28,793 bases of DNA from Pyramidobacter piscolens (GTDB lineage: Bacteria > Synergistota > Synergistia > Synergistales > Dethiosulfovibrionaceae), in assembly GCA_004558205.1 (NCBI GenBank), contig SFDM01000042.1, positions 1 to 28,793 of the forward strand, written 5' to 3'. Shown piece by piece: positions 15,952 through 24,335 of the stretch. Both the position numbers and the translations under genes were made by a program. Within the stretch, counting starts at the first letter, position 1, and every line of letters begins with the position of its first letter. Under the pieces are notes generated by a model, which saw only the letters and a program-made list of their open reading frames with translations, made no database searches and was not told the origin of the DNA.

Positions 15952-17370
15952 ATGGGGCGGAAAATTGCTGCACAGCGTAGAATCGGCAGAAAAAGCACGC
16001 TTATCCGCGAGAATGAACTTCTTCGAGCGGACCTGCTTTTTTTCAGGATAGCCGCTGCTCATTCAAACTGCGGGGTGTACTGCTACGATATGGAGGCGAG
16101 GACGGTCCGCTTCTGTGGGGGAAACGCCGCTCCAGACGGAAAATTCTCTCTGAATCTAACCTTACCCGACACTGCGGCGGCGAGATCCGCCATCGTTCCT
16201 GAAAGTTTCTGCGATTACAAAAAACTGTTTGACGATATTCATGATGGGAAAAGGGCGGGCAGCGCTCAGATATGTATACGGCTTCCAGAGGGCGGCGCCG
16301 GTTGGATGAACGTCAAGTATACTCTGGTAGATTCTGGAGATGGAAAGGCAAAGACCGCGGTGATTTCTCTGGAAGATGTCACAGGGTTTCGAGAGAAGGA
16401 ATTGGCCTGTGAGTTCTATCGTCAGATCATAGGCAGTGATTCGGATACGAAGAGGATGTTCGTGGAAACCGATGTGACCGCAGATCTATTGGAGAAAAGG
16501 GGCGGAGGTATGCTTCCTCTCTGGTTTTCTCCTGGAGGATGTCTCCGCTCCGACTTGGTAAGCTGTATCGCAGGCCATTGTGTGAGTTTAGAGGATGGAA
16601 AAAGGTACCGCAGCGTTTATTCCAGCGAACGTTTGTTAGCTTTTTTTGCCGGAGGCGGGCGAAGCTTGAGGGAAGAATGGCGGCTTCTTCTGTCTGCGGG
16701 GGAGGTCCGTTGGATATGTCAAGAAACACAGTTGATACTGGATCGTTATTCAAGGCATGTCATGAGCGTCTCCATTTTTCGCGATATCACCGAAGAAAAA
16801 AACGCTGTCCTCCGCATTCGCAGGCAAGCTGAAACAGACGGCATGACGGGACTGTACAACAAGGCGACTACGGAGGTTCTGATTAAGGAACGCCTCGCGA
16901 AAAAAAGCGGCTTGGCCTGCGCTCTTCTGATTGTCGATTTGGACGGACTTAAACGGATTAACGACAGCCTGGGACACGCAATGGGCGATAGGGCGATCAA
17001 AACGCTGGCACGGACGCTGCGGAGCCAGTTCCGGCGGACTGATGTCATAGGCCGCATCGGCGGTGACGAATTTATGGTTTTTCTCGATGGCGCCGACAGC
17101 GAAGAAAAACTGCGCGGCGCTGTGGCCCATCTGCTGAGGAAGCTTGCCCTCGTGCCGCTGAACGGAAAGGATGAAGTTTGCCTGCAGGGAAGCGCTGGAG
17201 CGGTCCTGGGCATTGTCGGAGAAACTACGTTTGAAGAGCTCTATCAGAAAGCCGATATGGCGCTCTATTATGTCAAACACAATGGTAAAAACGGATATGC
17301 ATTTTATGATCCTGAGATGGAATGCACCGCCAGCCACGGTACGGGGCGCGGGGCGTCATCTCTCGGCTGA
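15952..17370 (+). CDS. Diguanylate cyclase (GGDEF domain) with PAS-like sensory N-terminus
   Basis: Predicted to make cyclic di-GMP from two GTP. The C-terminal GGDEF domain (about 305-460) has an intact GGDEF active site at 370-374 and an RxxD inhibitory site (Arg361, Asp364) exactly five residues before it, so both synthesis and product feedback should be possible. The first ~300 residues resemble PAS-type sensor folds, with phrases such as VMSVSIFRDITEEKNAVLRI leading into the cyclase. No transmembrane segment is visible, so it is probably cytoplasmic. The ATG at 15952 with AAAGGAG 8 bases upstream is preferred; an upstream ATG at 15916 would sit at the transcription start. It lies divergent from the XRE/S24 repressor. 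The signal is unknown. Confidence 0.9.
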   Translation: MGRKIAAQRRIGRKSTLIRENELLRADLLFFRIAAAHSNCGVYCYDMEARTVRFCGGNAAPDGKFSLNLTLPDTAAARSAIVPESFCDYKKLFDDIHDGKRAGSAQICIRLPEGGAGWMNVKYTLVDSGDGKAKTAVISLEDVTGFREKELACEFYRQIIGSDSDTKRMFVETDVTADLLEKRGGGMLPLWFSPGGCLRSDLVSCIAGHCVSLEDGKRYRSVYSSERLLAFFAGGGRSLREEWRLLLSAGEVRWICQETQLILDRYSRHVMSVSIFRDITEEKNAVLRIRRQAETDGMTGLYNKATTEVLIKERLAKKSGLACALLIVDLDGLKRINDSLGHAMGDRAIKTLARTLRSQFRRTDVIGRIGGDEFMVFLDGADSEEKLRGAVAHLLRKLALVPLNGKDEVCLQGSAGAVLGIVGETTFEELYQKADMALYYVKHNGKNGYAFYDPEMECTASHGTGRGASSLG

Positions 17371-17716
17371 ACGGCGGCACTGTGGAAGAATGGACAGGGG
17401 TCTTGTCATTGGAAAAGGCGTTTTTTCTGAATTCTCTGAGTATTATCACTGCCTGCGCCAAGAATCCGGCGGAATTTTCGATATGGCAGATTTCGTAAGC
17501 GTGAAAGCGAAAGGAAGGCCGTGGATGGCGTTAGCTGCTGGCTCTGGGGCTCCCTCCTGAAGCGGTCATGAAGATTTCACGCCTGCCTTTGACGAATTTG
17601 GAACCCGTCAGTGGCGGCACTCCGGAACAGCCTGCAGACGGTGAGAAAGGACTGTTTCCGCAGAAGTGAATTTGAAGAAAAACGTGAAATTGATCTTAAA
17701 ATATCTGCCTTCGGGG
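17371..17716. other. Intergenic stretch without a recognised gene
   Basis: About 350 bases between the cyclase and the tRNA promoter. Open frames here are short and lack ribosome binding sites or family motifs. One frame contains a short protein-like run (AFFLNSLSIITACAKNP) that then stops, which may be a relic of a lost gene, but I cannot identify it. No clear terminator for the cyclase is seen. Confidence 0.4.
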
Positions 17717-17745
17717 TTGACAGAATTACGCCGAGACGGTAGAAT
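17717..17745 (+). promoter_or_regulatory. Consensus promoter for the tRNA-Val pair
   Basis: The -35 TTGACA (17717-17722, perfect) and -10 TAGAAT (17740-17745) are separated by 17 bases. The predicted start is about 17752, 18 bases before the first tRNA. A strong promoter is expected for tRNA genes. Confidence 0.88.
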
Positions 17746-17769
17746 TCCTTTTGTTCGGCGTGCAAAAGT

Positions 17770-17844
17770 GAGTGATTAGCTCAGCGGAAGAGCGCTTCCC
17801 TGACACGGAAGAGGTCACAAGTTCGATCCTTGTATCACTCACCA
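17770..17844 (+). tRNA. tRNA-Val (anticodon GAC), copy 1
   Basis: A complete 75-base cloverleaf: acceptor GAGTGAT/ATCACTC, D arm GCTC-AGCGGAA-GAGC, anticodon arm CTTCC-CTGACAC-GGAAG with anticodon GAC, T arm ACAAG-TTCGATC-CTTGT, discriminator A and encoded CCA. It reads GUC (and by wobble GUU) valine codons. It is the first of two tandem copies. Confidence 0.97.
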
Positions 17845-17870
17845 TTTTTTGTTTTCCCGCGTTCGGCTCC

Positions 17871-17945
17871 GAGTGATTAGCTCAGCGGAAGAGCGCTTCC
17901 CTGACACGGAAGAGGTCACAAGTTCAATCCTTGTATCACTCACCA
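17871..17945 (+). tRNA. tRNA-Val (anticodon GAC), copy 2
   Basis: Identical to the first copy except for one base in the T loop (TTCAATC instead of TTCGATC). All arms pair and the CCA is encoded. It begins 101 bases after the first copy, with a 26-base spacer of different sequence, so the two are co-transcribed. Confidence 0.97.
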
Positions 17946-17954
17946 AAATTTGTG

Positions 17955-17984
17955 AGAGCATCTTTTCGAAGGTGCTCTTTTTTT
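17955..17984 (+). terminator. Rho-independent terminator of the tRNA operon
   Basis: AGAGCATCTT (17955-17964) pairs with AAGGTGCTCT (17969-17978) with one G-T pair and a TTCG loop, followed by a T-run to about 17984. Confidence 0.9.
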
Positions 17985-18001
17985 GTAGCTTGATTCTTGG
18001 G

Positions 18002-18030
18002 TTGATTTTCAACTCTGATGATTTTATTAT
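18002..18030 (+). promoter_or_regulatory. Promoter for acpS-nnr-tsaE-tsaB
   Basis: TTGATT (18002-18007), 17-base spacer, TATTAT (18025-18030). The predicted start near 18037 gives a leader of about 65 bases. It lies directly after the tRNA terminator in AT-rich DNA. Confidence 0.75.
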
Positions 18031-18103
18031 AAGCATGAAAGCTTTTTTTTCGAATTCGCTTATTGTGGATTTTGAGAAAAAGAGTATGATAGGGGGGTAA
18101 GTG

Positions 18104-18490
18104 ATGATCGCCGGCATAGGGTTAGACCTCTGTGAAGTGGAGCGGATGTCCAAGGCTTGCCAATCCGAGGCATTCAAGCGCAGGGTCTTTTCGGAGGCCG
18201 AGAGGGCCTACGCGGCTCAAAAAGCGTCGCAGCCTCTTCATCTCGCGGGCGCTTTTGCCGCGAAAGAAGCCTTTGCAAAAGCGACGGGGCTGGGGCTGGG
18301 AAAAATTGGCCTGCAGAACGTCAGCGTCGTCCACGACGAAGGCGGCGTACCCCGTCTCCGCTTGGACCCCGGCGCAGCGGCTCTGCATCCTTTTTTGAAA
18401 GGCCGGTTTCATCTTTCCATCACCCACGACGGCGGTTACGCAGCGGCCGTCGTGATTTATGAAACAGAAGAAGAGCGTGATGACCATTGA
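18104..18490 (+). CDS. acpS: Holo-[acyl-carrier-protein] synthase
   Basis: AcpS moves the 4'-phosphopantetheine arm from CoA to a serine of acyl carrier protein, activating it for fatty-acid synthesis. The 128-residue protein shows the two family signatures: IAGIGLDLCEVERM at the N-terminus (metal-binding Asp) and FAAKEAFAKATG in the middle (metal-binding Glu and the Lys-Glu-Ala core). Length is normal. Both GTG 18101 and ATG 18104 lie after the site AGGGGGGT; ATG is preferred by spacing. The stop overlaps the next start by four bases. The acpS-nnr order is found in many bacteria. Confidence 0.95.
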   Translation: MIAGIGLDLCEVERMSKACQSEAFKRRVFSEAERAYAAQKASQPLHLAGAFAAKEAFAKATGLGLGKIGLQNVSVVHDEGGVPRLRLDPGAAALHPFLKGRFHLSITHDGGYAAAVVIYETEEERDDH

Positions 18491-19995
18491 TCCCGTGGTA
18501 TAGGACAGAAGAAGTTGCCGCGCTGGACTCGATTTTGATCAAATCGGGCCATTCAGGCCTTGAGTTGATGGAAACAGTCGGCTGCGGAATTGCCGAAAAG
18601 CTTGCCGGACTTTTTCCGCGTGCGCGCGCTTTCTTGATCTGCGCTGGAGCCGGCAACAACGGAGGCGACGGCTTTGTGGTCGCCCGGCGGCTGCTGGAGC
18701 GGGGAGCGGCGGTAACGCTGATGCTCAGCCACGCTCAGGAACGCTCCAAGGGAGACGCGGCGGCCAACCTTCTGCGCCTTCAGGGGACGGCTGCTAAGAT
18801 CTGGCAAAGTTCCCAGCTTGACGAACCCGAAATTCTGCGCATGATGAAAAACGCCGATGTGGTTGTGGACGCCCTGCTTGGCACGGGTGCGTCGGGAGAG
18901 CCGCGCGGAGAGACGGCACGGCTGATCGCGGCAATGAACCGGGCTGGAAGGCCCGTCCTTGCCGTCGACTTGCCTAGCGGCCTGGAAGGGCAGGGGCTGT
19001 GCGTGAAAGCGGACTTCACCTGTACCGCCGCGGCGCGAAAGCTGCCTTTTGCGACGGGCGGAGGCGCAGCGGCGGCGGGATCGGTCAGCTTGATTCCGCT
19101 GGCCGACTCAGTGGAAACACTGCTCCCGGCTCCGCAGGCTCTTGAAGTGGAAGAGGACGATCTTCTTCCATTGCTTCCCGCCAGAAGGTCCGACGACCAT
19201 AAGGGCAGCCGCGGCGGCGTGCTTATCGTCGCGGGGTCGAAACGCTACAGAGGCGCGCCTCTGCTGGCGGCCCGCGGCGCTCTGAGAATGGGCGCGGGCC
19301 TGGTCGTCGTGGCGTCGGTGGAGGAAGTGCTGACGCCGCTGTCGATCAACCTGCCCGAGGCGATCATGGAACCGCTGGAAGGCCCCGACGCCCTGGACGC
19401 CCTTTTTCAGCGCTGGGCGCCGAGGTGTTCCACGCTGCTGATCGGTTCCGGATTGGATCGCGACGGCAGGGCTGAAGCGCTGTGCAGCGCCGCCGCGCGG
19501 CGATGGCCGGGTTCTTCGCTGTGGGACGGCGACGGGCTTCACTGGCTGGCGCGAAATCAATTGAAGCCTCGGAAGTGCTGTGTTACGCCTCACGAGGGCG
19601 AAGCCGCGGCGCTCCTTGGAGATAAAGAAATCCTGAAAGACCGTGTTCAGACGGCGCGCCGGCTTGCGCAGCTCTACGGCACGGCGATCCTTAAAGGATA
19701 CCGGTCTGTAGTGGCGGCCGGCGGTGAAACGCCGCTGATCGTGCCGAGAGGCGACAGAACCCTGTCGGTTCCCGGTTCGGGCGACGTGCTCGCCGGCGCC
19801 TCCGCCGCGCTGCTTGCCGCCGGATTGGAAGGCCGCGGAGCGTTGGCGCTCGCCGCGTGGTGTCACGGCGCCGCCGGCGAGAAAATCGGCAGGGAGCGCG
19901 GCCGCGACGGCGTGCTGGCGGCCGAGGTTGGCGACATGCTGCCCGGGGCTTTAAAGGAGTTGAGAGATCGTGCTGAGCTGCAAGAAAGACGCTGA
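18487..19995 (+). CDS. nnr: Bifunctional NAD(P)H-hydrate epimerase / ADP-dependent NAD(P)H-hydrate dehydratase
   Basis: A metabolite-repair enzyme: it epimerises damaged R-NAD(P)HX to the S form and dehydrates it back to NAD(P)H. The 502-residue protein has an N-terminal YjeF_N domain with CAGAGNNGGDGFVVARRL (about 52-69), and a C-terminal ribokinase-like domain with GSKRYRGAPLLAARGALRMG, CVTPHEGEAAALLG and PGSGDVLAG (catalytic Asp433). The usual GTGD reads GSGD here. The likely start is TTG 18487 overlapping the acpS stop (TTGA), typical of coupling, although the ribosome binding site is weak. The frame runs 26 bases into tsaE. Two-domain length is normal. Confidence 0.95.
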   Translation: MIPWYRTEEVAALDSILIKSGHSGLELMETVGCGIAEKLAGLFPRARAFLICAGAGNNGGDGFVVARRLLERGAAVTLMLSHAQERSKGDAAANLLRLQGTAAKIWQSSQLDEPEILRMMKNADVVVDALLGTGASGEPRGETARLIAAMNRAGRPVLAVDLPSGLEGQGLCVKADFTCTAAARKLPFATGGGAAAAGSVSLIPLADSVETLLPAPQALEVEEDDLLPLLPARRSDDHKGSRGGVLIVAGSKRYRGAPLLAARGALRMGAGLVVVASVEEVLTPLSINLPEAIMEPLEGPDALDALFQRWAPRCSTLLIGSGLDRDGRAEALCSAAARRWPGSSLWDGDGLHWLARNQLKPRKCCVTPHEGEAAALLGDKEILKDRVQTARRLAQLYGTAILKGYRSVVAAGGETPLIVPRGDRTLSVPGSGDVLAGASAALLAAGLEGRGALALAAWCHGAAGEKIGRERGRDGVLAAEVGDMLPGALKELRDRAELQERR

Positions 19996-20455
19996 CGGCA
20001 TCGTTTTTAACCTGGAAAGCCTGGACGACACGGCGGAATTCGGCCAAAAAATCGCTCAGGTCCTCATTCCCGGCATGACGCTGTTGTTGGAAGGCGATCT
20101 TGGTGCCGGCAAGACTACGCTGGTTCGCGAAATTTGCCGCGCTCTCGGCTGGAAAAGGACCTGCAGCCCCTCCTTTGCGCTGGTGAACGAATACGCCCGC
20201 GCGCGGATTCCTATCGTTCACGCCGATTTGTACCGCATAGAAAAGGCCGACGGACGGGATTTCGGCTTCGACGACTATCTGGACGACGGCTGGGTGCTGA
20301 TCGTCGAGTGGCCCGAACGGCTGACGCGCTGCGACTTCCCCGAGCTGTGGCGCTGTCGTGTGGACGTTAATGGCGATTCCCGGCTGTTTTTAATCCGCGC
20401 AGAGGGCGGGAAAGCCGCGGAAGCCCTGGGACAATTGGAGATGAGGCTTTCATGA
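19970..20455 (+). CDS. tsaE: tRNA threonylcarbamoyladenosine biosynthesis ATPase TsaE
   Basis: TsaE is the ATPase that works with TsaB and TsaD to place threonylcarbamoyl on A37 of tRNAs reading ANN codons. The 161-residue protein carries Walker A LEGDLGAGKTTLVREI, then CSPSFALVNEY, HADLYRIE and LIVEWPERL, which together are diagnostic. GTG 19970 follows AAAGGAG by 10 bases and starts within the nnr 3' end. It overlaps tsaB by four bases (ATGA). Length is normal. Confidence 0.95.
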   Translation: MLSCKKDADGIVFNLESLDDTAEFGQKIAQVLIPGMTLLLEGDLGAGKTTLVREICRALGWKRTCSPSFALVNEYARARIPIVHADLYRIEKADGRDFGFDDYLDDGWVLIVEWPERLTRCDFPELWRCRVDVNGDSRLFLIRAEGGKAAEALGQLEMRLS

Positions 20456-21108
20456 ATTCAGAAGTTCTTCTGTCGATAGACTGTTCAAACCGCTGGTCCT
20501 GTTTTGGCCTCGCGGTCGACGGACGGGCCGCTGGGGAAAAAAATCTTGACCTCGGGCGGGCTCAGGCTGGGGCGCTGCCCCTTGTCGCCGAGGAGCTGCT
20601 GGCCCAGGCTTCGCTGAAGATTCAGGACGTGACTTGCCTTGCCGTCGCCATAGGACCCGGATATTTTACGGGGATCCGCATCGGCATGGCCTACGCCGCG
20701 GGGCTGGCTTTTGCCCTCAGCGCCGGAGTGGTGCCCTTTAGCACCCTTGAAGGGGTTTTAAGATCCTGTCCCGGCTGGGACAGGGGATTGAAAGTGCCTC
20801 TGGCGGCGGCCTCCCGCGAGCGGGTGTTCTCTTCGGCCTGGCGCGATGGACAGCCGGTCCTTGCCGAGATGGAACGGGGCCGTGAAGAGGTGCTCGCTCA
20901 GGCCGGCGCTTTGAGCCCCGATTTCGAGCTTTGGGCTGTGAACGACGCCCGGCTTTTTGCCAATTCGTCGCGTGAAGGCGTTCATTTCATAGATTGTCCC
21001 AGCGGAGGCGCCGAGGCGCTTCTTGGCTGGGAGCGGCGGAACCTCAGGGTAAAACCGGACGAGCTGCGCGCGCAGTACATGCGCGAGCCCGGTCTCGGAT
21101 ATCCATAG
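20452..21108 (+). CDS. tsaB: tRNA threonylcarbamoyladenosine biosynthesis protein TsaB
   Basis: TsaB is the inactive Kae1-like partner that dimerises with TsaD in threonylcarbamoyl-adenosine synthesis. The 218-residue protein starts LLSIDCSNRWSCFGLAVDG and carries AIGPGYFTGIRIGMAYAAGL, the TsaB signature (usually GPGSFTGLRIG, here Tyr in place of Ser). The ATG overlaps tsaE in ATGA. The frequent downstream neighbours rimI and tsaD are absent here and must be elsewhere. The gene is followed by the kor operon with only ~58 bases between. Confidence 0.93.
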   Translation: MNSEVLLSIDCSNRWSCFGLAVDGRAAGEKNLDLGRAQAGALPLVAEELLAQASLKIQDVTCLAVAIGPGYFTGIRIGMAYAAGLAFALSAGVVPFSTLEGVLRSCPGWDRGLKVPLAAASRERVFSSAWRDGQPVLAEMERGREEVLAQAGALSPDFELWAVNDARLFANSSREGVHFIDCPSGGAEALLGWERRNLRVKPDELRAQYMREPGLGYP

Positions 21109-21166
21109 ATAGCGTATTTCGTGGGGAAATAGCAGTGTTTTTCTATTATTTCTGGAGGTGAAGGTG

Positions 21167-21373
21167 TTGGCGAAAAAGTTTGAAGTAGTCATCAACAAAG
21201 CATGGTGCAAGGGCTGCGGTCTCTGTGTTGAGACCTGTCCCAAGAAGGTTCTTGCCCTCAACGACAGGATGAAGTGCGAAGCCGCCCATCCTGAGAACTG
21301 CATCGGGTGCAGGCAGTGCGATAATATCTGTCCCGATCTTGCTATCACTGTGCGAGAGGATGAGTCTAACTAA
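21167..21373 (+). CDS. korD: 2-oxoacid:ferredoxin oxidoreductase, ferredoxin-like delta subunit
   Basis: A 68-residue two-cluster ferredoxin subunit that carries electrons out of the KorABC core. It has two canonical [4Fe-4S] motifs, CKGCGLCVETCP and CIGCRQCDNICP. GGAGG (21154-21158) is followed by possible in-frame starts GTG 21158, GTG 21164 and TTG 21167; TTG 21167 has the best spacing (8 bases) and gives the usual short N-terminus before the first cluster. The stop overlaps the next start by one base (TAATG). It is the first gene of a four-gene operon in the order delta-alpha-beta-gamma. Confidence 0.92.
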   Translation: MAKKFEVVINKAWCKGCGLCVETCPKKVLALNDRMKCEAAHPENCIGCRQCDNICPDLAITVREDESN

Positions 21374-22509
21374 TGGCTAAAGTTGAATTCTGGCAGGGCA
21401 ACGAAGCCCTCGCTATGGGAGCCATCGCGGCCGGATGCCGGTTCTACGGCGGATATCCCATTACCCCGTCCACTGAAATCATGGAGACCATGGCCGTTGA
21501 ACTGCCCAAATGCGGCGGCGTGTTCCAGCAGATGGAAGACGAGCTTGGCGCCATGGCTTCGACGATCGGCGCTTCCATTGCCGGTGCGAAGGCTCTGACG
21601 GCCAGCTCCGGTCCCGGTTTCACCCTGAAGCAGGAGAACCTTGGCCTCGCCTATGAGGCGGAGATTCCCGTGGTCGTCGTGGACGTCATGCGCGGCGGCC
21701 CCTCCACAGGCCTTCCCACTCAGGGCGCGCAGCAGGACGTGATGCAGGCCCGCTGGGGCAGCCACGGAGACCACGGCACTATCGCCTACGCTCCCGCCTC
21801 CGTTCCCGAGTGCTACACTCTGGCCATCGAGGCCTTTAACGCCGCCGAGCGCTACCGCCAGCCCGTTCTGATCCTCAGCGACGCCGAAATCGGCCATATG
21901 AGAGAGAAGTTCGTCGTTCCCGAACCCGGCAGCTTTGAAATCGTGAACCGCAAAAAGCCCGCTGTGGATCCCGAGCATTTCGTTCCCTACAAGGCCGACA
22001 TTGAAGATGACGTTCCTCCCATGGCCGGCTTTGGCGACGGCTATCGCTGGCACGTGACCGGCCTGACTCATAACGAGTGGGGCTTCCCGACCAACGATCC
22101 CGTTGAAATCGACAAGAAGATGCGCCGCCTGATGCGCAAGATCGACCGTTTCCGCGACGATATCGTCAAGTACGAGACCGTTTCCGCCGAAGACGCCGAA
22201 GTCCTCGTCGTTTCCTACGGCAGCGTTTCCCGTTCCAGCGTGCGCGCCGTCAAGGATGCCCGTGCCCAGGGGATCAAGGCTGGCCATTTCCGTCCCATCA
22301 CTCTGTGGCCCTTCGCCGATAAGGAGCTGGAGAAGCTTGCCCGCAAGGTCAAGACGATCATCGTTCCCGAGCTGAACTGCGGCCAGATGGTGCTTGAGGT
22401 TGAGCGCGCTGTCCACGGCAAAGCCCGCGTCGTGCCCATGAGCCTCGTCAACGGAGAGCTTTTCCAGCCCTCCGAGATTTTTGAGAAGATCGTCGAGGAG
22501 GTCAAGTAA
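21373..22509 (+). CDS. korA: 2-oxoacid:ferredoxin oxidoreductase subunit alpha (KorA-like)
   Basis: The alpha subunit holds the thiamine-pyrimidine side of a CoA-dependent 2-oxoacid oxidoreductase, probably 2-oxoglutarate to succinyl-CoA. The 378-residue protein shows GGYPITPSTEIMETMA near the N-terminus, TASSGPGFTLKQE, and the block RGGPSTGLPTQGAQQDVMQA that is characteristic of KorA/VorB alpha chains. A transketolase C-like domain follows (AEVLVVSYGSVSRSSVRAV). Starts and stops are tightly spaced with korD and korB. Branched-chain or aromatic 2-oxoacids are possible substrates and cannot be excluded from sequence alone. Confidence 0.93.
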   Translation: MAKVEFWQGNEALAMGAIAAGCRFYGGYPITPSTEIMETMAVELPKCGGVFQQMEDELGAMASTIGASIAGAKALTASSGPGFTLKQENLGLAYEAEIPVVVVDVMRGGPSTGLPTQGAQQDVMQARWGSHGDHGTIAYAPASVPECYTLAIEAFNAAERYRQPVLILSDAEIGHMREKFVVPEPGSFEIVNRKKPAVDPEHFVPYKADIEDDVPPMAGFGDGYRWHVTGLTHNEWGFPTNDPVEIDKKMRRLMRKIDRFRDDIVKYETVSAEDAEVLVVSYGSVSRSSVRAVKDARAQGIKAGHFRPITLWPFADKELEKLARKVKTIIVPELNCGQMVLEVERAVHGKARVVPMSLVNGELFQPSEIFEKIVEEVK

Positions 22510-22510
22510 G

Positions 22511-23332
22511 ATGCCGACCAAAGAAGTATTTGAATGGATGCGCCCTCGTTTTTTCCCGCACATGTGGTGTCCCGGATGCGGCCATGGAATCATCATGAAC
22601 TCTCTCCTGAGAGCCTTCGTTGATCTCAAGCTCGATCCGACCCAGACTGTGCTCGCTTCCGGCATCGGCTGCTCCAGCCGTATGCCCGGATATATCAATG
22701 CCTGCACGCTCCACACCACCCACGGCCGTTCGCTGGCCTACGCCACGGGCATCAAAATGGTCAAGCCTCAGCTGACCGTCATCGACGTCATGGGCGACGG
22801 CGACTGCAGCGCCATTGGCGGCAACCACTTTATCCACGCCTGCCGCCGCAACATCGACATCACCGCCGTCGTCATGAACAACAACATCTACGGCATGACC
22901 GGCGGCCAGATGTCGCCCACCACGCCCATCGGCGCCATCGCCAAGACGGCCCCCTACGGCGTTATGGATCCCTCCTTCGATATCTGCAAGCTTGCCGCCG
23001 GCGCCGGCGCCACCTATGTGGCCCGCACCTGCGTCGCCAACCCCAAGGACGTGGAGAAGACCATCGTGGAAGCCGTCAAGCACCACGGATTCTCCGTCGT
23101 CGAAGTGGTAGGCTTCTGCCATACCCAGTATGGCCGCTACAACAAGCTTCGCACGCCCATCTCCAACATCGAATACCTCAAGGGCCGTCTCGTTCCCGTC
23201 AAAAAGGCCGCCGAGATGACCGAAGAGGAACTGAGCGGCAAGATCGTGACCGGCCAGTTCGTCAATACCGACCGTCCTGAATATACCGACCAGTACAAGG
23301 CTCTTCTTGAGCGCGTTAAGGGGGTAAAATAA
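22511..23332 (+). CDS. korB: 2-oxoacid:ferredoxin oxidoreductase subunit beta (KorB-like)
   Basis: The beta subunit binds thiamine diphosphate and an iron-sulphur cluster. The 273-residue protein has WCPGCGHGIIMNSLLRAF with cluster-binding Cys, ASGIGCSSRMPGY, and the thiamine motif GDGDCSAIGGNHFIHACRRN followed by NNNIYGMTGGQMSPTTP. The ATG at 22511, one base after the korA stop, has GAGGAGGTC upstream; the earlier in-frame ATG at 22481 lies inside korA. It overlaps korC by one base. Confidence 0.95.
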   Translation: MPTKEVFEWMRPRFFPHMWCPGCGHGIIMNSLLRAFVDLKLDPTQTVLASGIGCSSRMPGYINACTLHTTHGRSLAYATGIKMVKPQLTVIDVMGDGDCSAIGGNHFIHACRRNIDITAVVMNNNIYGMTGGQMSPTTPIGAIAKTAPYGVMDPSFDICKLAAGAGATYVARTCVANPKDVEKTIVEAVKHHGFSVVEVVGFCHTQYGRYNKLRTPISNIEYLKGRLVPVKKAAEMTEEELSGKIVTGQFVNTDRPEYTDQYKALLERVKGVK

Positions 23333-23907
23333 TGTCCAGACGTATTGAAATCTGCCTCGCCGGTTCCGGCGGTCAGGGCGTTATCACCGCGGCTGTCATG
23401 ATCGGTGAAGCGGCCTCCATCTTCTGCGACGGCCTCTATGCCGTCCAGACCCAGAGCTACGGCCCCGAAGCCCGCGGCGGCAGCGCGAAGGCCGAAGTGG
23501 TTATTTCCGACGAGCCCATCGACTATCCCAAGCCCGTCAGTCCCGACGTCATGGTCTGCCTGACCGGCGCGGCCAGCGACAAGTACAGCCATGCCGTAAG
23601 ACACGGCGGACGCCTGATCCTCGACAGCTTTGCCGTTCAGGAACTGCCCGAGGTCGACGCCAACATGTATCAGCTGCCCCTCATCGAAACCGCCCGCGAC
23701 AAGATCGGCCGCGAGATTGTGACGAACATGGTGGCCCTGGGCATGATCGCCCGCGTCCTCGAGCTGGAGAACTTCATGAAACCTGAAGCTGTTCGCAAGG
23801 CCATGCTCGACCGCGTCCCCAAAGGAACGGAAGAGCTGAACGCCAAGGCTTTCGACGAAGGCTACGCTCTTTTCAAGAGCAGCCAGTCCATGCACTTCGG
23901 CGGCTAA
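23332..23907 (+). CDS. korC: 2-oxoacid:ferredoxin oxidoreductase subunit gamma (KorC-like)
   Basis: The gamma subunit completes the heterotetramer. The 191-residue protein has the family N-terminus IEICLAGSGGQGVITAAVMI, then QTQSYGPEARGGSAKAEVVI and a helical C-terminus. The ATG overlaps the korB stop (TAATG) and a strong terminator follows 24 bases after the gene. Length is normal. Confidence 0.94.
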   Translation: MSRRIEICLAGSGGQGVITAAVMIGEAASIFCDGLYAVQTQSYGPEARGGSAKAEVVISDEPIDYPKPVSPDVMVCLTGAASDKYSHAVRHGGRLILDSFAVQELPEVDANMYQLPLIETARDKIGREIVTNMVALGMIARVLELENFMKPEAVRKAMLDRVPKGTEELNAKAFDEGYALFKSSQSMHFGG

Positions 23908-23931
23908 GCCGCGTAAACATCTACAAACATG

Positions 23932-23971
23932 AAAGGCCCGGCAGTCAATCCGCGACTGCCGGGCCTTTTTA
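23932..23971 (+). terminator. Rho-independent terminator of the kor operon
   Basis: AAAGGCCCGGCAGTC (23932-23946) and GACTGCCGGGCCTTT (23954-23968) are a perfect 15-bp stem with a 7-base loop and T-run. The A-run on the other side could also stop minus-strand transcripts. Confidence 0.95.
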
Positions 23972-23979
23972 TTGCTGTA

Positions 23980-24335
23980 TCACGAACTATTAGTTTGCGA
24001 ACCACTGAATGATTTGTACATCTCCTCTAATGACCAGAGCGTGATTCCTTCTCTGCGAGCGGCGTCCTGCAGCTTTTCCAAAAAAAACTGGTTTCGCGAA
24101 AAGAGCATAGTGTTGCCGCTTGACACCATGAACCAATTCTGGCCGGCGGCGGAGCGCGGCAAGCTGTTCCATTTCTACAGGGACGCAGAGGTATATTTGC
24201 ACTTGCAGAAGAGCCTTTCGGTGCCATTCGCCGAAAGGGCGATCAGGTCGATTTCCTTTTGCCGCCGGCTTTCCGGATCGCTGCCCCACCATCGTCCGAT
24301 CGACACCGGCACAAAGAGAATTTCGGACTGGTCTC
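23980..24335 (-). pseudogene. C-terminal relic of a DUF234-type (archaeal-family) ATPase
   Basis: Read on the minus strand from about 24335, one frame gives LFVPVSIGRWWGSDPESRRQ then KEIDLIALSANGTERLFCKC, an in-frame stop at 24175-24177, and then the same frame continues with NTMLFSRNQFFLEKLQDAAR and REGITLWSLEEMYKSF to a stop at 23980. This matches the C-terminal nuclease-like DUF234 domain of AAA ATPases in layout: a GRWWG segment, an EIDLIAL active-site strand, a Cys-Lys strand and a final LFS..F..L segment. The N-terminal ATPase part is absent, replaced by transposase-like sequence. It is a dead remnant. Confidence 0.7.

Noticed and set aside
17568..17670. Possible 33-codon small gene before the tRNA promoter
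   Set aside because: Starts with ATG but has no convincing ribosome binding site or similarity.
21370..22719. 449-codon minus-strand frame opposite korA
   Set aside because: Shadow of korA and korB; composition only.
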